Below the pieces are notes generated by a model. It searched no databases. It was not told the DNA's origin and worked only from the letters and a program-made list of their open reading frames with translations. A stretch of DNA of 64,000 nucleotides from Arcobacter nitrofigilis DSM 7299 (GTDB lineage: Bacteria > Campylobacterota > Campylobacteria > Campylobacterales > Arcobacteraceae), in contig NC_014166.1 in NCBI RefSeq assembly GCF_000092245.1, positions 1,488,001 to 1,552,000 of the forward strand, written 5' to 3'. Every line of letters starts with the position of its first letter. The first letter of the stretch is position 1. The position numbers were made by a program, and so were the translations under genes. Below are positions 56,736 through 64,000 of this stretch, one piece after another.

Positions 56736-58169
56736 GTGAAAAGATTATTAAGTATTATATTTGTATTTTGTATATTAGCAAAGGCCATTTTTGCAGAAGA
56801 TTTAGATATTATAGATAAAGATAACAACAGTTGGCTTCAAGTTTATAATAATCTTCAAAAATCACAAGCTCTTGATGAAAATATTAGACAATTAGAAAGA
56901 GATATAAGAAAAGCTAGTCCACAAAAGAAAGTAGAATTAAGACAATTATTGAGTCTTCAAGAGAGTAAAAAAGCAATACTTGATGAACTACCAAAAAGTT
57001 TTAATAGCATGTTAGACAAAGTAACAATAAATACAAATGTCAAAGATATAAATCTAATAGAATATCTTTTCGCAAGTAAAAAGATAAAATTTGCTGCTCA
57101 AACTCAAAAGTTGAATTTTTTGAAAAGTCAGTATGATGAAGCGGTTGAATATTTAGAAAATGAACTTAAACTTACTATTTCACAAGATAGCAAAAATCTT
57201 CAAAAAGAAGAACAATTACAAAAAGAAATAGCATATTTTGCAAATGCCAAAGGATTATTAGAAGGCAAAGAAGAAGTTTTAAATCGTACAAAAGATTTAT
57301 ATTTTAACTCTTTAAAGGAGTATGGAGAGACTCAATTTGTAACTCATCTTTTAAACTTATCAATTATAATTTTACTTTTTATAGCATTTTATATAATAAA
57401 ATATTTTATCATCAAAAAAATTGATAATGAAGAAAAACTATTTAAAGTGAAAAAAATTTTAAATATTACTTTTTTTATAATAATATTTTTAGTAGCAATT
57501 GCCTTTAATATTAATAATATAATTTATGCCGCAACTCTTATTGGTGTTATTGCAGCTGCAATGACTATTGCTATGAAAGAGTATTTACAAAGTATTGCTT
57601 CTTGGCTTCAACTAATACTTGGTAACCAAATTCAAATAGGTGATAGAATTTTAGTCAATATTGAGGGAAATCCTGTTATTGGTGAAGTCATTGAAATATC
57701 ATTGTTTAAAGTAAGTTTGTATGAAAGTATAAATAATACTACTTCCTCAAAAATAAAAATTGCTGGACGAATAATTTTTATAGCAAACAATGTTTTTGTA
57801 AATAATTATGTTTATAACTATACCCATGACAAGATGAAAAATATCTATGACATGATAGAGTTAAGTATTCCTTTTGGAGAAGATACTCACAAAGTAGAAA
57901 CCATATCTTTTGAAGTTGCTTATGAAATGACTGAAAAATATATGGAAGTAGCCAATAAACAGTTCCAAAGTATGAAAAGACGATATGACATGCGTTCAAG
58001 GGAGTTTAGACCAAGAATTCATCTTATTCCTGATTCTAAAGAACCTTTTTTTACTCTTCGTATTTGGTATGTGGCACCTTATCATCAAATAATGGAATTA
58101 AAATCTCAACTAAGCCAAAAAGTAGTAAAGAGATTACTTGATGAAGGAATCTCTTTTTATTCTAAATAG
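56736..58169 (+). CDS. MscS-family mechanosensitive ion channel
   Basis: The 477-residue protein (GTG start, GGGG upstream) has a signal peptide (KRLLSIIFVFCILAKAIFA), an N-terminal coiled-coil periplasmic domain (~30-200), and membrane spans from ~205. The MscS pore-helix/beta region is AATLIGVIAAAMTIAMKEYL followed by IQIGDRILVNIEGNPVIGEV and FKVSLYES. The C-terminal alpha/beta part ends near the stop. It is a conductance channel for osmotic downshock by family; it is a paralogue of the partial gene at the window end. Its stop overlaps that of the convergent 12-TM gene by 8 nt. Confidence 0.9.
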   Translation: MKRLLSIIFVFCILAKAIFAEDLDIIDKDNNSWLQVYNNLQKSQALDENIRQLERDIRKASPQKKVELRQLLSLQESKKAILDELPKSFNSMLDKVTINTNVKDINLIEYLFASKKIKFAAQTQKLNFLKSQYDEAVEYLENELKLTISQDSKNLQKEEQLQKEIAYFANAKGLLEGKEEVLNRTKDLYFNSLKEYGETQFVTHLLNLSIIILLFIAFYIIKYFIIKKIDNEEKLFKVKKILNITFFIIIFLVAIAFNINNIIYAATLIGVIAAAMTIAMKEYLQSIASWLQLILGNQIQIGDRILVNIEGNPVIGEVIEISLFKVSLYESINNTTSSKIKIAGRIIFIANNVFVNNYVYNYTHDKMKNIYDMIELSIPFGEDTHKVETISFEVAYEMTEKYMEVANKQFQSMKRRYDMRSREFRPRIHLIPDSKEPFFTLRIWYVAPYHQIMELKSQLSQKVVKRLLDEGISFYSK

Positions 58170-59403
58170 TTTTGTCTAGTCTTTTGTAGTATTTATATGC
58201 ACTTATGATGTTATAACTTAAGATTAATGATGAGATAAAAAATAAAACTATTGCTAAATAAATTAGCGATTTAAATAAAAGTGATAATAAAAACATAAAA
58301 TAACTAACAATAAAAATATTGTATTGAAGTTTCATATATTTATTTTGAATCACTTGGGACATCTCTGCATCAAATATCATTTTTGAACTAAGATGAAACC
58401 ATGTGAGAAATGGAACTATTTTATATAACATTCCATTTATTATTGAGTATGCAAAACCAAGACCAAAAACAATTGCAAGTATAAAATCTAAATCAATCTT
58501 TGTGTAAATATTAATTATCCATAAAATTGATGCAAAAGATAAGTTTATCATAGAGAAATACCAAAGTTCTATTGTAGTATCTCTTCTTGGTCTTTTTCTT
58601 CCTATTAGCAAATATATTGTTGTAAGTGAAAATGTTAGTGTTAATATAGCTAGTAGTGTTTTAAATATTGGAATAAGTGTTGAATCTGCAAATATAAATG
58701 ATGATAATAAAACTAAAATCAATGAAACTATCCAGTAGAAATGATTTTTTATAAAAAGTGGATACTCTTTTGTTACATAAAACATAGGAACCACTTTGTA
58801 TGAAACTCCACTTATTAGCATGATTAGCCAACCAAAAAAGATAGTACTAATATGTATATCTGCAAAGTTTTTAGAAGTAAAACCACTACCATGATTTACT
58901 AATGTGATTATTCCAAATATTACTCCTAAAAATAAAAAAGACAATGCTAATAAAAATGTTTTAACTGTAGGATTTTTATCTTCAGTTTTTAAAATAGTAA
59001 AAAAAGTATTTACTGCAAAAAATATAAGTGCTATCATCAAAAATAAAGAAGCAATATGCATAAAGATTTTGATATAAAATAAAAAGCCTATGATAAAACA
59101 AATAATTCCAACATTTAAAAACAGAAGGACAAATATTGCTTGAAAATTCACTTTTTTATATGCAACACCAATAATTACAGGAATCATTTGAAATAGTGAA
59201 CCAATCATTACATGGGTAAAGAAGCCTAAAGTAAATATATGTGTTATTGCAATAGCTTCATAATAGTATCTATTTTCAATACCACTTGCATAAATAAACA
59301 TACAAAGACAAAAACCCAATAAATAGAAACTAGCAATGATATAATAAATCATAGGTATTTTGTAAGGTGGAGCTTGATCTAATGATAAACCTTGCATTTT
59401 CAT
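58162..59403 (-). CDS. 12-span membrane protein, NnrS/heme-copper-oxidase-like
   Basis: The 413-residue protein has about twelve membrane spans with conserved-looking histidines in or near them: ITHIFTLGFFTHVMIGSLFQ, ADIHISTIFFGWLIML, GVSYKVVPMFY and MLYKIVPFLTWFHLSS. This pattern recalls heme-containing membrane proteins such as NnrS or distant oxidase subunit I relatives, but I cannot assign it firmly. It is the third gene of an operon with hemerythrin and DUF2249 genes (4-nt overlap), whose promoter carries a perfect FNR-type box. A role in nitric oxide or low-oxygen physiology is inferred. Confidence 0.7.
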   Translation of the reverse strand: MKMQGLSLDQAPPYKIPMIYYIIASFYLLGFCLCMFIYASGIENRYYYEAIAITHIFTLGFFTHVMIGSLFQMIPVIIGVAYKKVNFQAIFVLLFLNVGIICFIIGFLFYIKIFMHIASLFLMIALIFFAVNTFFTILKTEDKNPTVKTFLLALSFLFLGVIFGIITLVNHGSGFTSKNFADIHISTIFFGWLIMLISGVSYKVVPMFYVTKEYPLFIKNHFYWIVSLILVLLSSFIFADSTLIPIFKTLLAILTLTFSLTTIYLLIGRKRPRRDTTIELWYFSMINLSFASILWIINIYTKIDLDFILAIVFGLGFAYSIINGMLYKIVPFLTWFHLSSKMIFDAEMSQVIQNKYMKLQYNIFIVSYFMFLLSLLFKSLIYLAIVLFFISSLILSYNIISAYKYYKRLDKTI

Positions 59404-59633
59404 TTCTTGCCTTTGTAAATTTTCATCTCAAAATAGTTCTCTTCATCTTTTATAATTTCATATTTTAAACTATTTTTTTCTATTACTTCAAAAAGCTTAC
59501 AAGGACTCATTCTATGTATGAAGATAAGTGTTTCATCACTTTTTAGTTCATGTATAGCCTCTAAAGCTTTTAAAAGAGGATAAGGAGCTTCAAGTTCACT
59601 TACATCTAAGATAATAGTTTTATTAGAATTCAT
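59400..59633 (-). CDS. DUF2249 (TusA-like fold) small protein
   Basis: The 77-residue protein matches DUF2249: ILDVSELEAPYPLLKALEAI, then LKSDETLIFIHRMSPCKLFE and a short C-terminal strand. These proteins have a TusA-like fold and often accompany hemerythrins and nitrogen-oxide or oxygen-stress genes. It overlaps the hemerythrin gene by 11 nt and the 12-span gene by 4 nt. The precise function is unknown. Confidence 0.85.
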   Translation of the reverse strand: MNSNKTIILDVSELEAPYPLLKALEAIHELKSDETLIFIHRMSPCKLFEVIEKNSLKYEIIKDEENYFEMKIYKGKK

Positions 59634-60063
59634 AAGATTGTAGTTTTTCTACTATAGTATCATTGTCACTATTGAAGATATTTTGTATCATTGTATATAA
59701 CATTTGTTCTTCTTTTGAATTGTGTTGTTGAATAAGTATCATTAATGATTCACTAAGTCCAAAAAATCTATCACTATCTTTATCTTTTATGGCTTCTTCT
59801 ATTTTTGGGAATATACTTCTTGCTTGATCATGCTCCATTTTCATAACTTTTGTTGGACCACAACCACCATTTGCAGATTTTTCATCAAACATAGGAAACA
59901 AATAACTCTCTTCTATATCAAAATGTTTTAAGGTCTCATGTTTAAACTCTTCATTTAACTTTGATACTTCATCCCAATTTTCATTTTCTACTTCATTTTC
60001 AAGTTGTGCTAGTAGTTCATCACACTCTTTATGATTGTGTGCCATATACTCTTTTATTGTCAT
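59623..60063 (-). CDS. Hemerythrin HHE domain protein
   Basis: The 146-residue four-helix protein has the di-iron ligand pattern HNHKECDELL, KHETLKHFDIEESYLFP, MEHDQARSIF and QHNSKEEQML. This is the HHE cation-binding/hemerythrin type, which binds O2 or NO or repairs iron clusters. ATG 60063 follows GGAG. It leads a three-gene operon under a promoter with an FNR-type palindrome ~60 bp upstream of the start. Confidence 0.92.
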   Translation of the reverse strand: MTIKEYMAHNHKECDELLAQLENEVENENWDEVSKLNEEFKHETLKHFDIEESYLFPMFDEKSANGGCGPTKVMKMEHDQARSIFPKIEEAIKDKDSDRFFGLSESLMILIQQHNSKEEQMLYTMIQNIFNSDNDTIVEKLQSYEF

Positions 60064-60121
60064 TTTTTTCTCCGATTAATTTTAATTTTTGTAATCTTTG
60101 CATAAAATCAGAGAAATTAAA

Positions 60122-60135
60122 TTGATACCAATCAA
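60122..60135. promoter_or_regulatory. Perfect FNR/CRP-type box
   Basis: TTGATACCAATCAA is an exact TTGAT-N4-ATCAA palindrome. Its centre is ~65 bp upstream of the hemerythrin start, compatible with activation of that operon. It is only 14 bp upstream of the regulator ATG, where binding would repress the regulator gene itself. Confidence 0.8.
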
Positions 60136-60149
60136 TACAAAGACAAATA

Positions 60150-60788
60150 ATGAATATACATGAGTATTATTTCTTTGATTCTTTAGATGAAAAAGAGAAA
60201 AAAGAGTTAGAAAAAATAAGTAGGAAAAAAAGTTATAAAAAAGATGAAATACTTTTTTATAAAGGTGATGAAGCAAAATATTTATATCTTTTAGTAAGTG
60301 GAATAGTAAAAGTGTACAAGCATGATTATAAAGATAATGAAGTGATAATTCATAATCTAAGAGCGCCAACTTTTATAGCTGAAATTGCAAATTATGAAGA
60401 GATACCTTATCCTGCAAATTGTTCTTTTGAAGTGGATTCAGAAGTTTATGTAATAGAGTATAATAAATTTAAAGAGAACTTTTTATATAAGCCAGAAATC
60501 TCAATGATGCTAATTAAATCACTTACAAAGAAAATAAAAGCTTTAGAAAACTTTATTAATTTTAGCATAACAGCAGATAGTAATATAAAGATAGCACAAT
60601 TTTTATATGAAAATGAAGATATTCTTTTAAGTTTAAGACAAGTAAAAATTGCTTCAATTTTAAACATAACACCAGAGACTTTATCAAGAAAAATATCAAA
60701 ACTAAAAAAAGATAAAATTCTTGAAAATGATAAGGGCTATATTAAAATATTAGATCATAAAAAGTTAAAAGAGTTGTCTCAATTTTAA
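60150..60788 (+). CDS. Crp/Fnr-family transcriptional regulator
   Basis: The 212-residue protein has a cyclic-nucleotide-type effector domain (YKKDEILFYKGDEAKYLYLL, SGIVKVYKHD) and a C-terminal helix-turn-helix (LRQVKIASILNITPETLSRK). It lacks the N-terminal cysteine cluster of true FNR (the only cysteine seen is in ANCSFEV), so it is not an Fe-S oxygen sensor; a DNR/NO-type or other effector is more likely. It is divergent from the hemerythrin operon with a perfect FNR-type box between them. Confidence 0.88.
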   Translation: MNIHEYYFFDSLDEKEKKELEKISRKKSYKKDEILFYKGDEAKYLYLLVSGIVKVYKHDYKDNEVIIHNLRAPTFIAEIANYEEIPYPANCSFEVDSEVYVIEYNKFKENFLYKPEISMMLIKSLTKKIKALENFINFSITADSNIKIAQFLYENEDILLSLRQVKIASILNITPETLSRKISKLKKDKILENDKGYIKILDHKKLKELSQF

Positions 60789-60796
60789 AGTAAAAC

Positions 60797-61018
60797 TTAT
60801 TTTCTAACTTCAGTATATGGGTATTTTTGTATAGCTAAATAGAGTGTATTTATAATATCTGTTATATTAAATATTTGAGTACTATATTCTTTTATTTTTT
60901 CATTTATCTCTTCATGGGTTAAACTCTCTTTAAAAACTTCTTTTTTTTCATTATTTTCTATAAATTCTTTATATAAGTCAAATTTTCCAGTATCTGAATT
61001 GAATTTTACTTTTAACAT
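60797..61018 (-). CDS. Small hypothetical protein (73 aa)
   Basis: ATG 61018 has AGGAAA upstream. The product is acidic and probably helical (start MLKVKFNSDTGKFDLY, end YPYTEVRK), with no membrane span or cysteine. It converges with the Crp/Fnr-type gene with only 8 bp between the stops. No family was recognised. The ribosome site and compact fit make it likely real. Confidence 0.6.
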   Translation of the reverse strand: MLKVKFNSDTGKFDLYKEFIENNEKKEVFKESLTHEEINEKIKEYSTQIFNITDIINTLYLAIQKYPYTEVRK

Positions 61019-61132
61019 TTAATTTCCTAAAGTACACATTTAAAATAATAATTATTTTATAAATTTTTATTTGATTAATAAACGATTTTTCGGTATTCTT
61101 ATAAGTTATAACATATAAATAAATACAGACAT

Positions 61133-61170
61133 AACATTATAATGTTCATATTATCACAATATAATGTTCA
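61133..61170. promoter_or_regulatory. Palindrome and direct repeats ahead of the CI-like repressor
   Basis: AACATTATAATGTT (61133-61146) is a perfect 14-bp palindrome. TATAATGTTCA occurs at 61138-61148 and 61160-61170, 22 bp (two helical turns) apart. This is a probable autoregulatory operator. It argues that the repressor starts further downstream than the ATG at 61142, which lies inside it. Confidence 0.55.
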
Positions 61171-61216
61171 ATGTCAAGCAAAAAATACATTAAATTGTCA
61201 CATAGGAAATATAATA

Positions 61217-61585
61217 TTGATTTATAAGAGAATTAAACATGTTAGAGAAGCTTTGAATTTCTCTTCACAAAAAGATTTTTCAGAAGCTTTGAGTATGCCA
61301 AGTAGAACTTATCAAAGTTACGAGCAAGCGAAAGTAAAAGATATCCCTCATACCTTTCTTGAAAAGTTAAATTTGAGATATAACATTTCAATTGAATGGC
61401 TAATAACAGGAGAGGGAGAAATGTTTCTAAAAAAGAATAGAAATAATGAAGAAAAAGATTATATAGAGTTAACAAAACAATATTTAGAACTTTTGCCATA
61501 CAAACAACAGGAATATTATTATCATAAAATAAAATCAGATGTTTTGGAAATTGAAATAAAAGAAAATACTATTATAAATACATAA
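61217..61585 (+). CDS. Phage CI-like helix-turn-helix repressor
   Basis: The preferred start is TTG 61217, with AGGAA 8-9 nt upstream (122 residues). The longer frame from ATG 61142 would begin inside the operator palindrome and adds a cysteine-rich, non-family leader. The protein shows RIKHVREALNFSSQKDFSEA and MPSRTYQSYEQAK, then YNISIEWLITGEGEMFLK, which is the end of the DNA-binding domain in CI-type repressors. The C-terminal tail is short, with no LexA-like protease domain. It could be a remnant or regulator of mobile DNA; no phage genes are next to it. Confidence 0.75.
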   Translation: MIYKRIKHVREALNFSSQKDFSEALSMPSRTYQSYEQAKVKDIPHTFLEKLNLRYNISIEWLITGEGEMFLKKNRNNEEKDYIELTKQYLELLPYKQQEYYYHKIKSDVLEIEIKENTIINT

Positions 61586-61666
61586 AAAGCTTGTAATAAA
61601 AACATTATCTTTTCTTAAATCTTTTTAGATATAATCTATCCACTTTATAAAGCTGGAAATTAATAA

Positions 61667-62701
61667 ATGATTGTAAATATAAAACTACCAAATAATATTT
61701 CATATGACATAACAATTGATGAATTAAAAGAGTTAACTTTTGATAGAAAAGTTGTAGTTGTAACAAACCCAACTGTTAGTGGATACCATTTAGAATATTT
61801 AAAAAATAAAATAAAATGTGGCAACTTAAGTATAGTAACTATACCCGATGGTGAAGAGTATAAAAACATGGAAACCATTGATATGATTTTAAATCATTGT
61901 TTTGAAAATAGACTAAATCGAAAGTCTTTGCTAATTGCATTTGGTGGGGGTGTAATTGGAGATATGACTGGATTTTGTGCAGCAATTTACCAAAGAGGTA
62001 TTGATTTTATACAAGTACCCACAACACTATTATCACAAGTTGATGCAAGTGTTGGAGGTAAAACTGGTGTAAATAATAAGTTTGGGAAAAACTTAATTGG
62101 TGCTTTTCATCAGCCAAGAGCAGTCTACATTGATCCGTATTTTTTGACTACTTTACCCCCAAGAGAATTCTCAGCTGGAATTGCAGAAATAGTAAAAATG
62201 GCAGTAACTTTTAATAAAGAATTTTTTGAGTGGATTGAACAAAATGATTTAACAGATGTTGAAAATATAAAAGTAGCCATTAAAAAATCTGTTGAAACAA
62301 AAGCTTGGGTTGTATCTCAAGATGAAAAAGAAAATGGAATAAGAGCTGCTTTAAATTATGGACACACCTTTGGACATGTAGTCGAAAATGAGACAAATTA
62401 TTCAAAATATCTTCATGGTGAAGCTGTAGGTATTGGTATGATTATGGCAAATGAAGTTGCAAAAAAAATTGGACTTATGAGCGAAGAAGATACTTTAAGA
62501 GTAAAAAATGTTTTAGAAAAATATGATATTCCAACAACTTATAAAATTTCTGATGTTGAAGATTTTTATGAGCATTTCTTCTTGGACAAAAAAAGTCTTG
62601 ATGATAAAATAAAGTTTATTTTGCCCGTTGGTATTGGTGATTGTAAAATTACTGATGAAGTATCTAAAACTGATGTTATTGAAGTTTTAAAAGGATTTTA
62701 A
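61667..62701 (+). CDS. aroB: 3-dehydroquinate synthase
   Basis: The 344-residue enzyme of the shikimate pathway converts DAHP to 3-dehydroquinate. Diagnostic segments are GGGVIGDMTGFCAAIYQRGI, QVPTTLLSQVDASVGGKTGV, NLIGAFHQPRAVYIDP and the metal-ligand regions RAALNYGHTFGHVVE and LHGEAVGIGM. A TATAAT-like -10 (61629-61634) lies ~35 bp upstream. An MscS-type gene follows with no gap beyond the stop codon. Confidence 0.97.
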   Translation: MIVNIKLPNNISYDITIDELKELTFDRKVVVVTNPTVSGYHLEYLKNKIKCGNLSIVTIPDGEEYKNMETIDMILNHCFENRLNRKSLLIAFGGGVIGDMTGFCAAIYQRGIDFIQVPTTLLSQVDASVGGKTGVNNKFGKNLIGAFHQPRAVYIDPYFLTTLPPREFSAGIAEIVKMAVTFNKEFFEWIEQNDLTDVENIKVAIKKSVETKAWVVSQDEKENGIRAALNYGHTFGHVVENETNYSKYLHGEAVGIGMIMANEVAKKIGLMSEEDTLRVKNVLEKYDIPTTYKISDVEDFYEHFFLDKKSLDDKIKFILPVGIGDCKITDEVSKTDVIEVLKGF

Positions 62702-64000
62702 TTGAGAAAAATATTTTTTCTGATTTTTACTATTGTATTTACAATAAATTTAAGTGCTGCAAAAATCGAAAATCCAACTGACTCTGCTGTTACAAATGAA
62801 AATGTAAACACTCAAGAAGAGTCTAAATTAGTTATGTTAGAACCAACGCCTGAAGTAAAAGCTAAGATTGATAATTATCTTTTAGAAATCGGGAAAATAA
62901 ATGATTTATTAGAAGATGATATTTTATTAAAAAGATATTCTAATTATATAGCATATAGAAGTATTTCTAAAGAGTTACATTCTTTAAAAGATGAACTAAC
63001 TGATGTTAATAAAAAAAATAGAGATTTATTATATAAAGTAGAAAATAAAATTAGAATCAAAAAAAATGAGTTAGAACTTATCTCTGAATATAAAGATTCA
63101 CCTATTGGAAAACTAATTGATCCTCCTGAAATAGAAAAATATGAGCCTATAACAAATCCTTTTGGTATTATAAATGCTCTATCATATAAAAAGAAAATGA
63201 AAGATCATAAAAAAGAGTTTAATAGAATCATTGATGATGTTTCAAGGTTAATTACTCTTTTAGATGAAAAGATGCTTTTATATCTTGATTTATATAATTT
63301 AGATCCAAAAGATGAGTATGAAAAGAAAATAAACTTTTTAGATAGTGAGAAAAAAGATTTTAATATGGTTTTAGAGATTTTGTCTACTACTAGTGAAGTT
63401 TATACAAGAAAAATAGAACAAGTTGTTTTAGAAACTGATAATCAAATTTCAGAGCAAATTTCAAAATCATTTATTATTTTTTCTATAATTGCTGTTGTAT
63501 TTATATTTTCATTTTTAGTAAAACTTGCTCTTAAAAAGTATTTTTCTCAAAATGAAAACTTTTATATGGCAAATAAGGTTATTAACTTTATTTTAGTTCT
63601 TTTGATTGTATTGATTGTACTTTTTTCATATATTGATAATGTTTCTTATGTTATTACTATCCTAGGATTTGCATCAGCTGGTATTGCTATTGCTTTAAAA
63701 GACTGGTTTATGTCTATTTTTGGTTGGATGGTAATAGTTACTTCTGGTTCTATTCAAGTGGGAGATAGAATAAAAGTTACAAGAGGTGGCGTTGAAGCAG
63801 TTGGTGATGTACTTGATATTTCATTATTTAAAATAACTATTAGAGAAGATATTACTTTAACTTCTTACAAAGTAAATAGAAGAACAGGAAGAATATTTTT
63901 TATACCAAATAACTATGTTTTTTCTGAGATGATTGCTAACTATACCCACTCAGGACTAAGAACAGTTTGGGATGGAATTGATATTACAATTACTTTTGAT
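62702..64000 (+). CDS. MscS-family channel, 3'-partial
   Basis: TTG 62702, directly after the aroB stop with AAAGGA 6 nt upstream, opens a frame that is still open at the window end (433 codons visible). It encodes a signal peptide (RKIFFLIFTIVFTINLSAA), a coiled-coil periplasmic part (~40-250) and membrane spans from ~258. The MscS core is ITILGFASAGIAIALKDWF, then IQVGDRIKVTRGGVEAVGDV and IFFIPNNYVFSEMIANYTHS. The same aroB-MscS order is known in other Campylobacterota. Confidence 0.9.
   Translation, partial: MRKIFFLIFTIVFTINLSAAKIENPTDSAVTNENVNTQEESKLVMLEPTPEVKAKIDNYLLEIGKINDLLEDDILLKRYSNYIAYRSISKELHSLKDELTDVNKKNRDLLYKVENKIRIKKNELELISEYKDSPIGKLIDPPEIEKYEPITNPFGIINALSYKKKMKDHKKEFNRIIDDVSRLITLLDEKMLLYLDLYNLDPKDEYEKKINFLDSEKKDFNMVLEILSTTSEVYTRKIEQVVLETDNQISEQISKSFIIFSIIAVVFIFSFLVKLALKKYFSQNENFYMANKVINFILVLLIVLIVLFSYIDNVSYVITILGFASAGIAIALKDWFMSIFGWMVIVTSGSIQVGDRIKVTRGGVEAVGDVLDISLFKITIREDITLTSYKVNRRTGRIFFIPNNYVFSEMIANYTHSGLRTVWDGIDITITFD

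Overview
The window is AT-rich DNA from a bacterium that most resembles Campylobacterota of the Arcobacter group. This is inferred from base composition, from frequent TTG/GTG starts, and from gene content such as aroB followed by an MscS-type channel, a Tll0287-like cytochrome and a DUF2779 protein. No rRNA, tRNA or CRISPR array was seen.

Layout. (1) 1-24.7 kb is a type I secretion locus. It holds the last ~6,480 codons of a giant repetitive adhesin with a TolC-type outer-membrane protein directly behind it. Facing them is an operon for a stand-alone winged-helix regulator, a LapB-type ABC exporter and an HlyD-type adaptor. Between the two blocks lies an unlisted 52-residue membrane protein gene. 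(2) 24.97-36.2 kb is a two-partner secretion locus: a 7TM-type histidine kinase, an OmpR-type response regulator, a TpsB transporter, and a 1,960-residue TpsA with CdiA-like architecture. Behind tpsA are a small membrane protein (possible immunity protein) and a frameshifted second small gene. (3) 36.3-43.0 kb holds core-type genes: LLM oxidoreductase, Tll0287-like cytochrome, lrgAB and sbcDC. (4) 43.0-50.2 kb is a scrambled accessory region. It contains ORF6N remnants, a coupled operon of unknown genes ending in a truncated gene, a DUF2779 pseudogene plus its intact paralogue, a HigBA toxin-antitoxin pair, a 5'-truncated MazF/PemK-like toxin and three kinds of dispersed repeat. (5) 50.2-64 kb holds rlmF, a molybdenum hydroxylase operon (IorA/IorB-like, XdhC, MocA-like) with a divergent TetR regulator, two MscS channels, a hemerythrin/DUF2249/12-TM operon divergent from a Crp/Fnr regulator, a small CI-like repressor and aroB. 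The final MscS gene runs off the window.

How the parts may work together. Promoter sequences suggest two separate control circuits for the two large exported proteins. A box of two TTTACGAC-like half-sites 11 bp apart occurs three times in the promoter between the secretion operon and the kinase gene, and once upstream of the 52-residue gene. It is a candidate target for the stand-alone winged-helix protein. A different set of TGTTAA repeats at ~11-bp steps lies upstream of the response regulator gene and, inverted, just upstream of the -10 of tpsB. The kinase/regulator pair probably controls itself and the two-partner secretion genes. The accessory region shows two partly homologous segments (44.5-45.3 kb and 48.2-49.0 kb) whose flanks match while the gene in the middle differs. 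This looks like cassette replacement.
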